A DNA stretch of 64,000 nucleotides from Metopolophium dirhodum. Taxonomy: Eukaryota; Arthropoda; Insecta; Hemiptera; Aphididae. Positions 41,501-53,022 of this stretch are shown here, in pieces. Position numbers and translations under genes: made by a program. The stretch is taken from NCBI RefSeq assembly GCF_019925205.1, contig NC_083566.1, positions 23,746,001-23,810,000 on the forward strand. The letters are read 5' to 3'. The notes under the pieces are model-generated. The model saw only the letters and a program-made list of their open reading frames with translations, ran no database searches and was not told the DNA's origin. The first letter of the stretch is position 1. Each line of letters opens with the position of its first letter.

Positions 41501-44500
41501 CTTAAATATACAAAAAAATATTGAAACTACTCATGTTTTTTCAATATTTTTGAATTGGTGTATGATCAGGTTATGAGGAACTACGTATTAAATGTATGTA
41601 TACAACAATTACCTATACAGTTGTTTGTTTTCGAGTTACATTAAAAAAACAAAATTGATTTGGTCGAAAACTGATTTTGCGTTAAAATTCCCGTTTTTTA
41701 TCTGTTTTTCTCGACGCTTTTGAAAATTACTTGTATGTTTTTTAATTTTGACCTTCCAAAAGTACCGACTATCCAATTTTATACCAGAAACCACCCTCAA
41801 AGTTGAAAATCGAATCATTTTTTCGACTATTTTTAATTTTTTGTGTACACAGTCACACACACAAAAACACATTATTGTAAAATCAATACATCCATTGTTC
41901 CGCTCAGAATCTCAAAATGTATCCTTATAGAAATATTATTCATTCTATCTGTTCTCAAATGTAATATTTATTTATAATCCAAAAATTTTAACTTGTGTTC
42001 AAACTAGGCATTTAATTAAAAAATTTAAAATAATATTCATTATTAAATTTAAAAAGTAAAAAACGAAATGATATTATATTATAGAGAGGAATATTATTGT
42101 CTCTTTTAAATATTGTAAGAATATTACTTATTAGGTATAAATAATTAGATGCAAAAAATGTTATAATTAATGAATAATTTTGTATTTTATTGAAGTAAAT
42201 TAATATTTTTTTTACCAGCGTTACTTGCAGGTAAAAATTATAGATCTAAAGAAATTATTGTTTCAAAAACGATTCAAAGAGAATTTATTTGTAATTCTAT
42301 AAATTAAATAAATATGTAAACTTAGTGATGCTAAAAACTAGTGATAATCTAATATTTTTTGCCCGTTTCTAAATAAAAAAAATCGGGGTATTCGCTCAGT
42401 TGTATAAAAATTGGTGTCTACTATTTAGACATTTAGTGTACTTATAGTACATAGTCATTCAGTAGGTCAGTGTAATGGATGTGTTATATGTGATAAATCA
42501 TTGCATACGAAATACGATTTAGGCGGAAATGGGATGTCCACCTATATGACTAGGTAATAGGTATATTTTATTTTACATTTATTTTAGTATTATTAATACA
42601 CTAATATGATGGTTGGTTAATTGATTTTTGCTAAAAACATCGCATTTATTATAATAGTTTATATTTATTTCTTATATTATTGCTAATAAACTTGATTAAA
42701 TAAGTCGATGGTGACTTACCATATTACTAACAGAAAAATAAATTACTACTAGTTTTACAAATATTAAATATATAATAAAATAGAAATATAGTCTGGCAAA
42801 CAGCGCTGCTCATTACAGTGACCTATTCATTTATGTGGTGCACTCAAAAGTTCGACACCTATTATATAGCAGAGTGACTTTTCCTATATGTTTAGTATTT
42901 ATTTTAAACATATTATAGAGGTTGGTAAAGTGCCATGGTGGGCTTAAACTTTCAGCTAATATCAACAATAATAGGATATGTTTAATTACATAAGTGTGAT
43001 AAAACCAAACAAAATTCATCTGAGTATGTAATAAACATAAGCGGACGTACGGTTTAAAATATAAGATTCAAAAGAATGTACCTTATTATTAGCTGTATAA
43101 AACTATTATCTTTGTTGTATTTATTAAAAATATATAAGTACCAAGATATAATTGTGTTAACTTCAACATTTAATGTTTAAACTATTAAAACTTTGAAAGT
43201 ACTTCAAAATGAGTTATATGCATATATTCTACAAAGGTAGAATTCAATATCAATTTTTAAGAGAGTAAAACTCAAGGTTTTAATAAGTAATACACTTTTA
43301 AACTAGGTACTTAATAATTGAGAAATATACTATATATTTTACTGTAAACTTTTAAAACAATAACTCATTGTTTAGTTTCATAATTTATGATTCATGAACA
43401 TATTATTTTAAACAAAACTATTCTGAAATCACTCATTTGTTTAAAATTTAAAAATGTTCCAGCATAACAAAATTATTTTAATCGAAGTGTGTTTTATTTT
43501 ATCATGCCCCAATTATTTTGAAAAGTACTGATTGTTTTTTACTTTTGACCACCAATATGTATCAACTAGATCCAATTTCTACTAGAAATCACCCTCAGAG
43601 TTGAAGATTGAAGCATTTTTTCTACTGTACTAAGTGTCTTACACTCTTACACATGGACACAAACAAAAAAAGCCAACAACAAATCTAATCGTGATTTCAA
43701 TTTGCGATACCAATAATTTTATATTTCTGCTCAGAATCTAAAATCACAACAATAATATACCTTAACACATCGTACTTAAATTCTCTTCTGTGAATAGAAT
43801 GTTAATAATTGTATGATAGTTATTAATTGGTATTTATTAATTTGATATATTGTTGATTATTTGTTGTATTTATGTTTAGTAAACTGGCTGTTTTTGATGG
43901 TCAGAAATCGATTCGAGGAGGCATTCCAATAGTTTTTCGTAAGTACCTTCAAATGTTCATGTGTCACTTAATGACAAATAAATTTAAAAAATCTTTGAAG
44001 AATTAAACTTCTACTCATTTTCTAGGCATTGAAAACATTACTATTAACAACACAATTATTAATATATGCATCTCAAATAAATTCTAAAAACCCATATGAC
44101 TCTTATTAAATAAATAAAAATAGACCAAATAAATTTACTCATTATGCTAAATTATTGAATACAACTCTGTGGAAGCATATTTATTACTGGAAAAATTTTA
44201 AATTGATTTTGTTAACAGTTATATTAATAATAATATGCTATTTTGGTTTGTTGTGTGGCAATTGAAGACTGGGTTATTTTATTATTTTTATTAATTATTA
44301 CCTAGTTATTTCATTTAATTATCGTGAATTATGGATGACTCCTAGCAATAACGAAGTATTATCAGTGGTCCATAAAGTAGTAAATCTGTACAGGTACCGA
44401 TATAGTTAAGCGGAATAATTTGTAGTTGATGCAGTTTACTGGATAATGTTTATCTTGATACAATAATATTTCAGTTGGTTATAATTTACAATAGCCATTA

Positions 44501-46031
44501 ATTAATCCTCATATAGAATGTTGGGACAAGGTGTGTCCTATTTACTCACTTTGGAACAAGGTTGTACAAGATTTTGATGTTATTATTAAAAATTTGAAAG
44601 AAATGATAAAACTTAGAGAATTTTTTATAAAAATTACATTGTTGTAAAACCAATCACTCAGACTCCGCCCAGAATATAAAATAATAAATATGAATTATAT
44701 TTAAATATTTCCATGTATTTGTTTTTTTGTTCATCTGTCTGAAAATCAAAAGTTAAATTATTGTTGTTATAATATTATAATAATGAAAATATAAATTAGT
44801 AAACAATTCTAACAAAACAAATAATATATTTATAAATTTATTATGTAGGCATGATAGATAACATTTAATATTTCACTGTATCTTTAAAAATGTATAACAA
44901 ATAACAATTGCCTAATATTTTTAACTTATTATTTATTAAAATATAAGGGTTACACCATTTGTTTCTGTATTTATTAGAAGCATTTATAATTTTTAAATTT
45001 GACCGACAGAATTTTTAATAATATATTGTACAATAGACTTAAATAAATTTTAAATTAAAATGTTTTTGTTTTTTATACAGCTCATTTTGGACCCTGGGCT
45101 TATGGACCTCTTCATGGTTTTGCCATGACGTGCAGATGGAATGTTGAAAAACAACCTGAACCATTAGACAATGGTGACATTGAAGCACTATTTTCATTAG
45201 TGGACAATTCCGTTACAAAACAAATGTGGAATTATAGGTGAATATATTTATATTTTAATGATGCAACTTAAACTATATGCTAAACTTGTTTTTAGTTTCA
45301 AATTAGTGCTAAGAGTAATATTGAGAGAAAAAGAATTACAAGTCAGCTTCAATTTATACAACTCATCTCTAGAACCATTTCAATTTAACATGCTTTTCCA
45401 TACATATCTAAAAGTACCAGATGTCCGAAAATGTAATATATCTGGTCTTCAAGGATGCATGTACGTAGACAAGGTATGTACTGGTTTAATTAATATTTAA
45501 TAGCATTCAAAGATGTATATATATTATATATTTACTAATTAGTAATAAGTTATTAAATATTAATTTTTTGATAACGATTAGACCAAGGAAAATGGTGTGT
45601 ACCAAGAACCGAGAGAAATGGTGACTGTTAATCATTGGACTGATAGAATCTATCAAAATACACAACAGGAACATGTGATTTCAAATGTTGTGTCTGGAAG
45701 AAAAATGAAAATGATAAAATACAATATGCCAGATACAGGTAAATGGAATCTTTTGTAATTCCTATTATTAATTAATACAACTAATTAATGATATTTTTAG
45801 TTGTATGGAATCCATGGGATGTAACATCCAGTACAATGAGTGACTTTGGTGAAGACGAATACCCAAATATGATATGTGTTGAAGCTGGCATAGTAATCAA
45901 TCCAATAACATTGAATCCGAATAACACATATGAAGGCACTATAATTTTACAGGTATATAAAATAATTTAAATAAACTTATACTGAATTGTATTTTGAATT
46001 GCATAATTTGTTTGTGTTACAGGTTATGTGA
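23514..46031 (+). CDS. Glucose-6-phosphate 1-epimerase (YeaD/YMR099c-type hexose-6-phosphate mutarotase)
   Basis: Eight coding exons: 23514-23586, 23872-23923, 43880-43938, 45081-45237, 45296-45473, 45582-45738, 45801-45952 and 46023-46031. All are GT/AG with consistent phase, giving 278 aa, the normal family length. The enzyme interconverts alpha and beta anomers of glucose 6-phosphate in the cytosol; no signal peptide is seen. Motifs: LHGATVVSWRV (23-33), KLAVFDGQKSIRGGIP (43-58), VFPHFGPWAYGPLHGFA (60-76), LFHTYLKVPD (147-156; His149 is the probable catalytic His) and MICVEAG (249-255; Glu253 is the probable catalytic Glu). Arg54 and Arg80 are candidate phosphate ligands. An in-frame TGA at 23499-23501 lies upstream of the chosen ATG, which fixes the start. 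Exon 2 joins exon 3 through LFVS/KLAVFDG without a gap in family alignment, so no exon is missing from the 19,956-base intron. The ORF continues beyond the UGA stop (see the separate entry). Confidence 0.93.
28751..30606 (-). mobile_element. Helitron with deleted replicase, nested copies inside
   Basis: On the minus strand it starts TCTCTATATATAAAAATG at 30606 after A and ends CGAAGTGCACGGGGTCAG then CTAG at 28751 before T. Inside are a plus-strand Helitron 5' end (28927) and another minus 3'-end-like segment at about 29029, so the block is mosaic. A replicase N-terminal relic lies at 29971-30249. Confidence 0.7.
29971..30249 (-). pseudogene. Helitron replicase/helicase N-terminal relic
   Basis: A 92-codon minus-strand frame with MPAIRRTNLSRRTRN, then YNRA-like RAAFNYIVEIDYSSQQIVAIGPMNT, which resembles the arthropod Helitron ORF just before its Cys-rich finger. 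The expected CxxC segment is missing: the frame runs from GPMNTS straight to KLAPPL, a motif that normally lies after the finger, which suggests an internal deletion. It stops soon after. It lies inside the Helitron block, so it is not an independent gene. Confidence 0.55.
30985..31209 (-). mobile_element. Helitron 5' part
   Basis: Minus strand starts TCAATATATAAAATTGTCG at 31209 and runs into text shared with the copies at 14118 and 49690 (inverted ACCACTTATACAC and AATCTCAAAATTCC). The 3' end is missing. Confidence 0.5.
31210..31424 (-). mobile_element. Short Helitron-like element
   Basis: Minus strand starts TCTACTAATATATAAAG at 31424 after A and ends near 31210 at a CTAG-like site (here TTAG). 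It directly abuts the copy that ends at 31209. About 215 bp. Confidence 0.5.
33036..33505 (+). repeat. Copy of an unclassified AT-rich repeat family
   Basis: Left end GGTGGGCAAGTGGGTACCGC, right end CACTCAGAATCTAAAATC. These are the two asymmetric ends shared with the copies at 35331, 39622, 53841 and 56908. The open frame at 33233-33439 is a by-product of the repeat. Confidence 0.6.
35044..35110. mobile_element. Isolated hAT-type terminus
   Basis: CAGGGCCGTATTTAGG closely matches the left end of the element at 50420. No partner end or duplication was found, so this is a truncated remnant in the epimerase intron. Confidence 0.4.
35331..35980 (-). repeat. Unclassified repeat family, inverted copy
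   Basis: Begins ATTTTAGATACTGAGTGG and ends CACTTACCCACCTTTTTT. The segment 35730-35980 is nearly identical to 54990-55238 and 57540-57798, including GCTGACTGACCGTTTTCGC, which implies recent spread. Confidence 0.65.
38934..39225 (+). mobile_element. Helitron 5' part
   Basis: Starts TCTATATAATATATAAAAATG after A and continues with the shared interior (GGTGCTCAAACAAGGATTTT and TTGCTATTGGTTAATA). It loses its 3' end where the unclassified repeat family begins. Confidence 0.55.
39622..41355 (+). repeat. Unclassified repeat family, longest copy, with internal tandem units
   Basis: Starts GTGGATGTCGCTCTGCTG and ends CACTCAGAATCTAAAATG. Inside, a unit of about 310 bp at 40190-40500 recurs at 40735-41047 (period about 545), and a more diverged version lies at 39310-39610. 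Each has GTATTTT-like text, CCCAACA(G/A)ATAAAA and CCGTAAACAG. No transposase is seen. Confidence 0.65.
41360..41919 (+). repeat. Unclassified repeat family, right-half copy
   Basis: Directly follows the previous copy and repeats its right half (GACTTTCC-like text, AAATCAATACATCCATTG, ending CGCTCAGAATCTCAAAATG). The two short open frames here are by-products. Confidence 0.5.
42375..43744 (+). repeat. Diverged fragments of the same repeat family
   Basis: 42375-42545 is a worn left-end segment (TAATGGATGTGTTATATG, then CATTGCATACGAAATACG). 43500-43744 is a worn right end (CTGCTCAGAATCTAAAATC). It is unclear whether they were one element. Confidence 0.35.
44515..44683 (+). repeat. Right-end fragment of the repeat family
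   Basis: TTGTAAAACCAATCACTCAG then CAGAATATAAAATAAT resembles the family's right terminus. Confidence 0.3.
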
Positions 46032-46346
46032 GTAGAGTCGGGAGCTGCTGTTGGCGGGGCGAGATCTAAAGTACGTGGTGTCAATGCACGCCAACGTTGC
46101 TCGCCATTATCCGCAGACATTAATAGAAACTCCGGCAGCTCCTATTTTCAATCACAGACATCACCTGTTTCAACAATTTTTAACAGACAACCAGCTATAA
46201 ATCATGGTTGGTTTACTTCCATGATGACTTCGACTGATTTTTTCAGTCCTCAACGTTATCCATCCAATAACCCAGTGCCACCTGTCCACCATGATTCGAC
46301 GTGTGATCAGCATTCATCATGCACCATATGTTCTTTAAATTTGTAA
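46032..46346 (+). CDS. Possible C-terminal extension of the epimerase (alternative acceptor or UGA readthrough)
   Basis: After the epimerase stop (VM then UGA at 46029-46031) the same frame stays open for 104 codons to TAA at 46344-46346. The DNA is clearly GC-richer here (about half G+C in the first 120 bases) than the AT-rich 3' flank. The predicted tail is rich in Ser, Thr, Asn, Gln and Pro and ends CDQHSSCTICSLNL; no domain is recognised. A second acceptor AG at 46036-46037, 15 bases after the one used, would splice LQ directly to SGAAVGGARSKV and skip the stop in frame. Readthrough is less likely because the UGA is followed by G, not C. Another acceptor at 46034-46035 gives a different 54-codon frame. 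It could also be plain 3' UTR. Confidence 0.4.
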   Translation, partial: VESGAAVGGARSKVRGVNARQRCSPLSADINRNSGSSYFQSQTSPVSTIFNRQPAINHGWFTSMMTSTDFFSPQRYPSNNPVPPVHHDSTCDQHSSCTICSLNL

Positions 46347-46430
46347 ACATTTTATAAAAATTATATTATATTAGCTATTATTGTATATTACATACATTAA
46401 TTTACTTAGGTAAAATTCATATTTTTAGTT

Positions 46431-46436
46431 AATAAA
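46431..46436 (+). terminator. Candidate poly(A) signal of the epimerase gene
   Basis: AATAAA lies 85 bases after the TAA that closes the extended frame and about 400 bases after the UGA. Other AATAAA hexamers occur further right (for example near 47456), so the 3' end is not fixed by sequence alone. Confidence 0.4.
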
Positions 46437-48954
46437 TTTTAGTAGGTAGAACATTTTTTTTTAATCTAAACATTTTAAAAATGTACATAAAATTCCATTT
46501 TTTTTTTGACATTCCTTTATTTATATTATCAGCACATTTACAAAAGTTATAAACTAAAATGTTTCCAACAAAAATCAAAATAACAAATGAGGAGTTGAAT
46601 ATTAAAGTAATAAGATTATTTCAGTAATTTTAGTTTTTTTTAATTATTGTAAATTATTATTATATTATTATGTCAATAGTGTTTATTTCACTCGTTAAAA
46701 AGTTAAACATCATGTTCTTTATAATGTATAGTATGAAATAGATCTGATATTGTTTTACACTTATGTGTTTCGTTATTTTTTTAAAAAAAAAAATGCATTG
46801 TTTAATTATTGGAATGATGTAGTGTAGAATATTTAATTATATTAATTGATTGCTCAACTCAATATATAATTAGTAAACAATTACTAACCATTTTTTTTTT
46901 TTTATCGTAATATTATTGTAGTTACGACGAATTTGCATTATTTCTCATGATAATTGATTCCGTGACAATATTCTGTAAAATCATTCCAATTTAATAATTT
47001 TTATTTTCAATTTCAATTATTGTCAATATTTATTTTTCATTATTTTTATAATATTTTTACCACTATTAGTATTTCTGTGTTATTTCAAAAGTTTACATTT
47101 GTTATAATTAATTTAGCAAAAAATGTTTGGTTTATGTAGTTAGACAAAACTAAGTAATATCTATAATAATTATAGAAAAAATAATAACTTTTGTTTATAG
47201 AAAACATAATAGTTGAAATATTTCAAATCAGTGCCTAAAGTATTTTAATCTTTTTTTTTACTGTTCTAATAAAATTAAGATAAAATTAACTACATTTTTG
47301 ATATTTTTTTACTAAATTCTTTATGTACTTAATAGAAGTATTTTTTCAAATATAATTTTAGTCTGTTGTTGTTATTGTGATTGTAATTTCTCGATAAAGT
47401 GTCAAAAATATCAGTATCACAAGTTCAATAACTGTAATTTGTAATGAATATTATAAAATAAAAAATTGTGTAAAAATTATATGTTTATTATAATTGTTTG
47501 ATCTGATCTAAAGACATTTATTTTTAAATAAAATAACAATTAATATAATTTTTTTTATTCATTTTAGTTTTATTTTTTAATAATTAAGTCTTCCAATGTA
47601 GGAAACCATAGAAAAATTACAAAATTGTGATTAATTTTATATAAAAGGTTAAGAAAAAAAAAATCTTACTATTTAACTTATGGGCTTAATGTGGTGTTAT
47701 ATCTTAAAGGTAGAAAACCAATTTTATGAATTTAACAATTATTGTATTGTGATTGTACAGTAAATTATTAGTAATTATTTGTTATTTATAGTTTTAAGTA
47801 AAATTATGTTTTTTTATATGTGTATGAAATAAAGTTGTAGTGGAGTTATAAATAATAGACGGTTGTGTCAAAATATTATTTCTCAACTTTAAACACAAAC
47901 ATTGTGGTCATTTATGGTACTTTCTTTTTTGTATCAGAAATAATTAAATTGAGTTAACCTTCATACTGTGTTTAAAATTCTATACCTACATTATATTATA
48001 AACTTATGAAAATACTGTATTCTAGATCAACATCATTGTTGATTTTTATGCATAACTGGTGACTGGATGAGTTTTTTTTTTTTTTAAATTAGAATTTCTC
48101 AATTTTTAGAATATTTGAACTTTTTAATGAATTTATTATTATGTGATTACACATCTGTACCACACAGCTAGCTAGTTGTTAAATTACGTTAAAAAAATAT
48201 TTATTTTTTTTCAGTTGGTTTTGTTTCTGTGAATTTTTCAGCAATTTATTCTGCGCATAGAAATACATTATTATATTATTTTATTAAATAATTCATTAAT
48301 CATCAGTATTAATAAATTGTATTAATTTGGTTACCTGAGGTTTATTGATGGTATAAAGATAACTTTTAGATTGTAATGATAACAGGTAAATTTTTAACTT
48401 TACCTACATATTATAACATAGATAGTAATTTTTATGATTATTAAATAAAAATTCAAATTATGAAGGACAATAAAAACAATCACTAAAATGTTCACAAATT
48501 GTCCTGAAAAGTGTGAACTTTGACTGTTGGATTAATTGCAATCTTTAGAACCTAAATAAAATTGTTCGATCTAAGAAAGTACCTAGGTAATACATTTGTA
48601 GTATGTACATAGAAAGTATAATGGATTGTTAGAAGATAACAAATGTACTATATGTACTTCTTAATTGATGAAAAAAATAATTTTACTATTAATTTTTAAA
48701 AATGTTGTTTTATATTATGTACTTAGTTGTTATTTAGTTCCACTTGTTTGATATCTGTTGGTTTTTCTTATACGGAAATGCAAATTACATCCAAAATCTT
48801 AAATTGTTTCCTAATATTGTGTATCGCACAGTTTTTACCTGTTATCGGTCAAAAAGTCTGTTATGAGAAATGTTGGACAAAAAGTCCAAAAATACAAAAT
48901 TATCTATTAAATTGTCATTTATAATTAAAGCTCAATGCAGACATCGGTCACAAC

Positions 48955-48993
<39 letters not shown>
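48955..48993. repeat. AAT microsatellite
   Basis: Thirteen uninterrupted AAT units, the longest in the window. Confidence 0.95.
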
Positions 48994-49689
48994 TTATACT
49001 ATAAATTCATTTTTCCATACCTATCTATGTAATTTCTTCAAAATGTCTGTAAAAAATAACTGTTTAAATTTTTCACATTGTTTGGTTAAAGTATGATCTA
49101 TTTATGAGAATCGTTGTTTTAAATTGAATATTTTATAGTTTAAAATAAGTTATACTTTTTAAAAAATTGTCAATACAAACATCGATCAGTCTACACTAGG
49201 GCCCGATCAGGCAGCTGTCTGCAGCTCAGTCTTCGTGCGTTGGTATATTCTTAACGTGAACGCAGTATGGGGACGATTATTTTTTTATATTTTTATTATT
49301 TTTTTTTATTCTTCAAGAAAATAATGAGCCCCACTGAACATGTTCGTGTGGGGGCCCGAAATATGCATTTAAAAAATTTTTTTTCTCAAGTCGTCAAGCT
49401 TAGTTCTATTATTTAGCAGACTATTTTAACATAAACTATATCTATTAGTTCAAAGACTTAGCTAGGTATAAAATGATATCATAACTTTAAGATCAGTTTT
49501 TTTTTTTATATAGGTATACTTAGCTTTCTTTTTACACGGAGTTTGGCGGAGTGTTCTTGTCGGGATATCATTTTTGTTGATACCTTGTTATTTCGGAAAC
49601 ATAATTGTTTAACAATGATATATTTTTTTAAATTATTATACAAAATAAGTTTTAATGTTTATAAATGGTTGTCATTGGTTGCAGATTAA

Positions 49690-50117
49690 TCTAATATATA
49701 AAAATGTTGTGTCACGGTGTTTTTAATGAATTTTTGTTGTATATTTGGTAGGTATGACAATAGGTGGTAAAGTATTTTTCACCCTCCTAGGTTCAACCCG
49801 GAGAGGTGCCTAAACGGGAATTTTGAGATTTACGGTGGACATTTTTGTTTATAAATGGTTGCTGTTGGTTATAGGAGAAATAATTAGTAGAAATTAGTAT
49901 TTATTAATTATTAGATGCTATCTATTAGTTATTCGGGCAAATCAAAATCAAGCATGATTTACAAGCATGCATAAAATTGAATTTTTGAACATTGCCTACC
50001 AATGTGGCTGAGTAATGAGTTGCACTTACTGCAGCGAGTTATATCTAAAAGGAGCTGAACAATCATAATTTTATTAAGAGTTGCCATTTTTTATGGGCAA
50101 CAAAGTGCATGAGCTAG
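49690..50117 (+). mobile_element. Complete non-autonomous Helitron, 428 bp
   Basis: TC at 49690 follows A, and CTAG at 50114-50117 is followed by T, the expected A/T insertion site. The 3' part reads GGGCAACAAAGTGCATGAG before CTAG. The interior matches the inverted copy at 14118-14784. No ORF. Confidence 0.75.
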
Positions 50118-50419
50118 TAGTAATATTGTAATAACATAAATTACCATTTTTTTAAATTTGTTTATTGCTTGCTATAATAATTGTTACACAGTGTATTGTA
50201 TTGCGGGTCGCGGGGAATATTACCTAATAAAATGATGAAAATATGCAACAATAATTTTCTAGTTAATCTTGTAATTGGCAACGGGCTGCGCACACCTATC
50301 CGGCCTATGGTAAATAACTAAATTCAATAATCTGTTATCAATATACTATGTCTGGAACTTGTAATTATTTTATTAAATTAAATTTGAATATCTTTTTCAA
50401 TATTGGCTATGGCTAAATT

Positions 50420-51526
50420 CAGGGCCGGATTTAGGAGGGGGCACAGGGCCCCAGGCCTCCACTAAATGTGCTTTTTTTGCATCCAAGTAAAAACACAATA
50501 TAACATTTGCAAAATAGATTAAAATCACATCTTGAATAAAAATGTTGAATCATTGATATTGTCATAAATTTAAAAATAAATGATATAATTTATATTTAAT
50601 AACTAATAATATATTTATAAATTATAAATGCATAAAAGTGATTAGCGAGCTTACAAATATAAATTTAAAATCGATTAACCTATGTTATTATGTCATTATC
50701 TTATAGACTCGTGGAAATTTTAATTAAAAACATTTATAAATAAACACATATTATAACTTGCATAACAAGTCACCTGGTCGCTGTTGTAGATAAATACCGA
50801 AAGCTTATACGAAACAATTTGTTAACGTTTTGGTTTTTTAAATAAATTTGAAAAATTATAAGCTTCTGAGCTATAATCTGCTGCAAATTATTTTGTTAGC
50901 ATTTATCCCAATGATTTAGAATCTTCACTTGGTGATGAATTGATACAGTTAAATTCATTTATCAAAATATATAAAGGAACGCGTAAAGATAATGAGCAAT
51001 GGGAAATGTTTTTATATAGGATTATTAATGAAAATAATTTGCAGTGTACATTTCCTAATGTAGAAGTAGTGCTGTGTAGGTATATATTTAGTTTTGATGG
51101 TGTCCAACTGTAGCAGGGAACGATCATTTTCAAAAATGAAGTTAATAAAAAACCGACTACGAACTTCGATAACACAAAATCGACCACCAGGTTCTTATAA
51201 GCATCGAAATTGACTTACTAAGATCATAGGATTTTTCACAAAAATGTGCAGCGACGAAATCTCGCAAAGTTATCATATGATAACAATTTATTATTATTTA
51301 AGTTCTTTATAATAATACATAATATTATGACAATTTACAGTACATATTATAATCTAATAAATGTAATTTATTATCTTTATTGTTTCATCACAACAAATCA
51401 TTGTTTTTTCCTAACCAAAATTATGGTTATTTAGAATTTTGGTTATTAAATATATTATGTAATCGAAAAAAAATATCTACTTCTAAGGGCTGGGCCCAGG
51501 GCCCCACATCCCTAAATTCGGCCCTG
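50420..51526 (+). mobile_element. hAT DNA transposon, 1.1 kb, with transposase relic
   Basis: Ends CAGGGCCGGATTTAGG and (right) CCTAAATTCGGCCCTG are terminal inverted repeats. The flanks are an exact 8-bp duplication GCTAAATT (50412-50419 and 51527-51534). The interior carries a broken piece of the transposase C-terminus. Clear hAT signature and a fairly recent insertion by its intact duplication. Confidence 0.92.
50905..51285 (+). pseudogene. hAT transposase C-terminal (dimerisation) fragment, ZMYM1/TTF-type
   Basis: Plus-strand translation gives ESSLGDELIQLNSFIKIYKG at 50930-50990, then NEQWEMFLYRIINENN and FPNVEVVLCRY. After a frame change comes CSRERSFSKMKLIKNRLRTS (about 51110-51165), and after another change IEIDLLRS, a stop, and AATKSRKV. 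This order matches the C-terminal dimerisation region of hAT transposases related to ZMYM1-like proteins (CSGERSFSKLKLIKNRLR consensus, from memory of the family). Frameshifts and a stop make it a dead relic; the N-terminus and catalytic part are missing. Confidence 0.75.
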
Positions 51527-51534
51527 GCTAAATT

Positions 51535-53022
51535 ACCAAACCGATCTTGATTCATATAGTGGAGCGTATAAGTACCTATGTCTATGTGTCCTATCTTACC
51601 CATAGGTAGCTGAAAAGAAGCGTAATTAATTAAGACGTAATTGGTAAAGTAGTGTAGTATAGTAAAGTTATACTTGTACCCCATTTTACACAACTAAGGA
51701 AACAATTTATTGTACAAATTCTCTTTTACAAAATTGAAGTCCGGTATATTTTTACCAATAACATTTTAAACACCAACATAGGTAAATTCTTTTTCAGATC
51801 ATTTTTACAAATATTTAATAGGTATCTACAACCTAAAAGTAAACTTAACTATACCGTGTTTTACATTGTAAATTATTCACTGAAATTTATTTATTTTTAC
51901 CTTATAATGTTTAACCAAGAATGAGCTTCCTTTATAATCGAATTGCACTAAATTATTGGCTAAAGTAGCAATGCGTAAACTTTTTTTCGTAATCTTTTTT
52001 TTTGTACTGTAAATAAATGTGTCCATAATGACACAAGGCATTTATAATTTTCAACAATATTTTTGATTTGAATCATCGTCACTCAAATAATTTTTGGTCT
52101 GCTCTGCTGCAAAGTAGAAACTGTTACATCATATTATATTAGTGAATTAATGTTAGTGGTTAATTTCTAAATCTCTTTAATCCTGTTAATATTATACACA
52201 AATTCGTAATTAAGCGGGTGTATATTTTAGTGTATTTATATAATATCAAAATTTAAATATAATTATATGCAATTAAAAATTAATGAATTTATCTGTAAAG
52301 GGATATCAATTGAAATCAATAAAAAATCTTTTTATACCAACTTTTTATTTTTGATTATTGAATATTGTCGAGCTTTTATAATGCTACAATTATTTTACTT
52401 ATTTTACTTATTTTTTCTCAGTTTATGTGTATTGTATTTGTTGGTGTATACCTATAATATATTGATATTACTACACAATTACGAAGGTTATAAATATCTA
52501 AATGTATTCAATATTTAAATCGAGTTAGAACGCAGAAGTAGCCTATTACACCAAAAGGCAAAAACCATAAATTAAGTTTGTTGAAAATATTTATTGGTGC
52601 GTGGTCGGATAGTTTCATCTGTAATTTAATGATAGGTACATCGTACAATGAATTAAGTCATTTTCAACTTTTCAAGTCATTCATAATAAACGCCACTGAC
52701 CTATACAATAAATAGGAATAACTACACATATACTTATAACTATTGTTTTAAACCATTCAATCAGCGATATTATACTGTGTAATATTTCATGCACTAGTAA
52801 TTAGTACAATACCTACTATAGTTAGTATCTACATTAGATTAGCATAATCAGTTACCCATTAATTTGTATGTAAATGGTAACGGAAATAATTATATGTACC
52901 TTCTATATAATGTAATATTTAATATTTCTTATTTTATTTAATCTAATTTATAATTCAAATAGCATTTTTAGATTTTTTTTCTCGTAGGTTTACAGTATTG
53001 TTATTGAATTAAAAATAATTTT
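51535..53022. other. Intergenic, nothing recognised
   Basis: AT-rich. The 83-codon frame at 52267-52518 is low-complexity (Leu, Tyr, Ile, Phe) and matches no known family. Confidence 0.45.

Larger units (their letters stand above)
23924..43879 (+). other. 19,956-base intron of the epimerase gene
   Basis: Contains two GC-rich oddities (27050-27350, 28240-28500), the Helitron cluster 28751-31424, two CpG-richer patches (31660-32110, 36560-37100), and the repeat copies from 33036 to 43744. No exon of the epimerase is missing, judging by the family alignment. A nested gene cannot be shown. Confidence 0.65.
46437..50411. other. Intergenic, mostly plain AT-rich DNA
   Basis: Probable epimerase 3' flank, then a microsatellite at 48955 and the Helitron at 49690. 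A short GC-richer stretch at 49195-49360 has facing GGGCCCG motifs and may be a worn inverted-repeat element. No gene is recognised. Confidence 0.45.
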
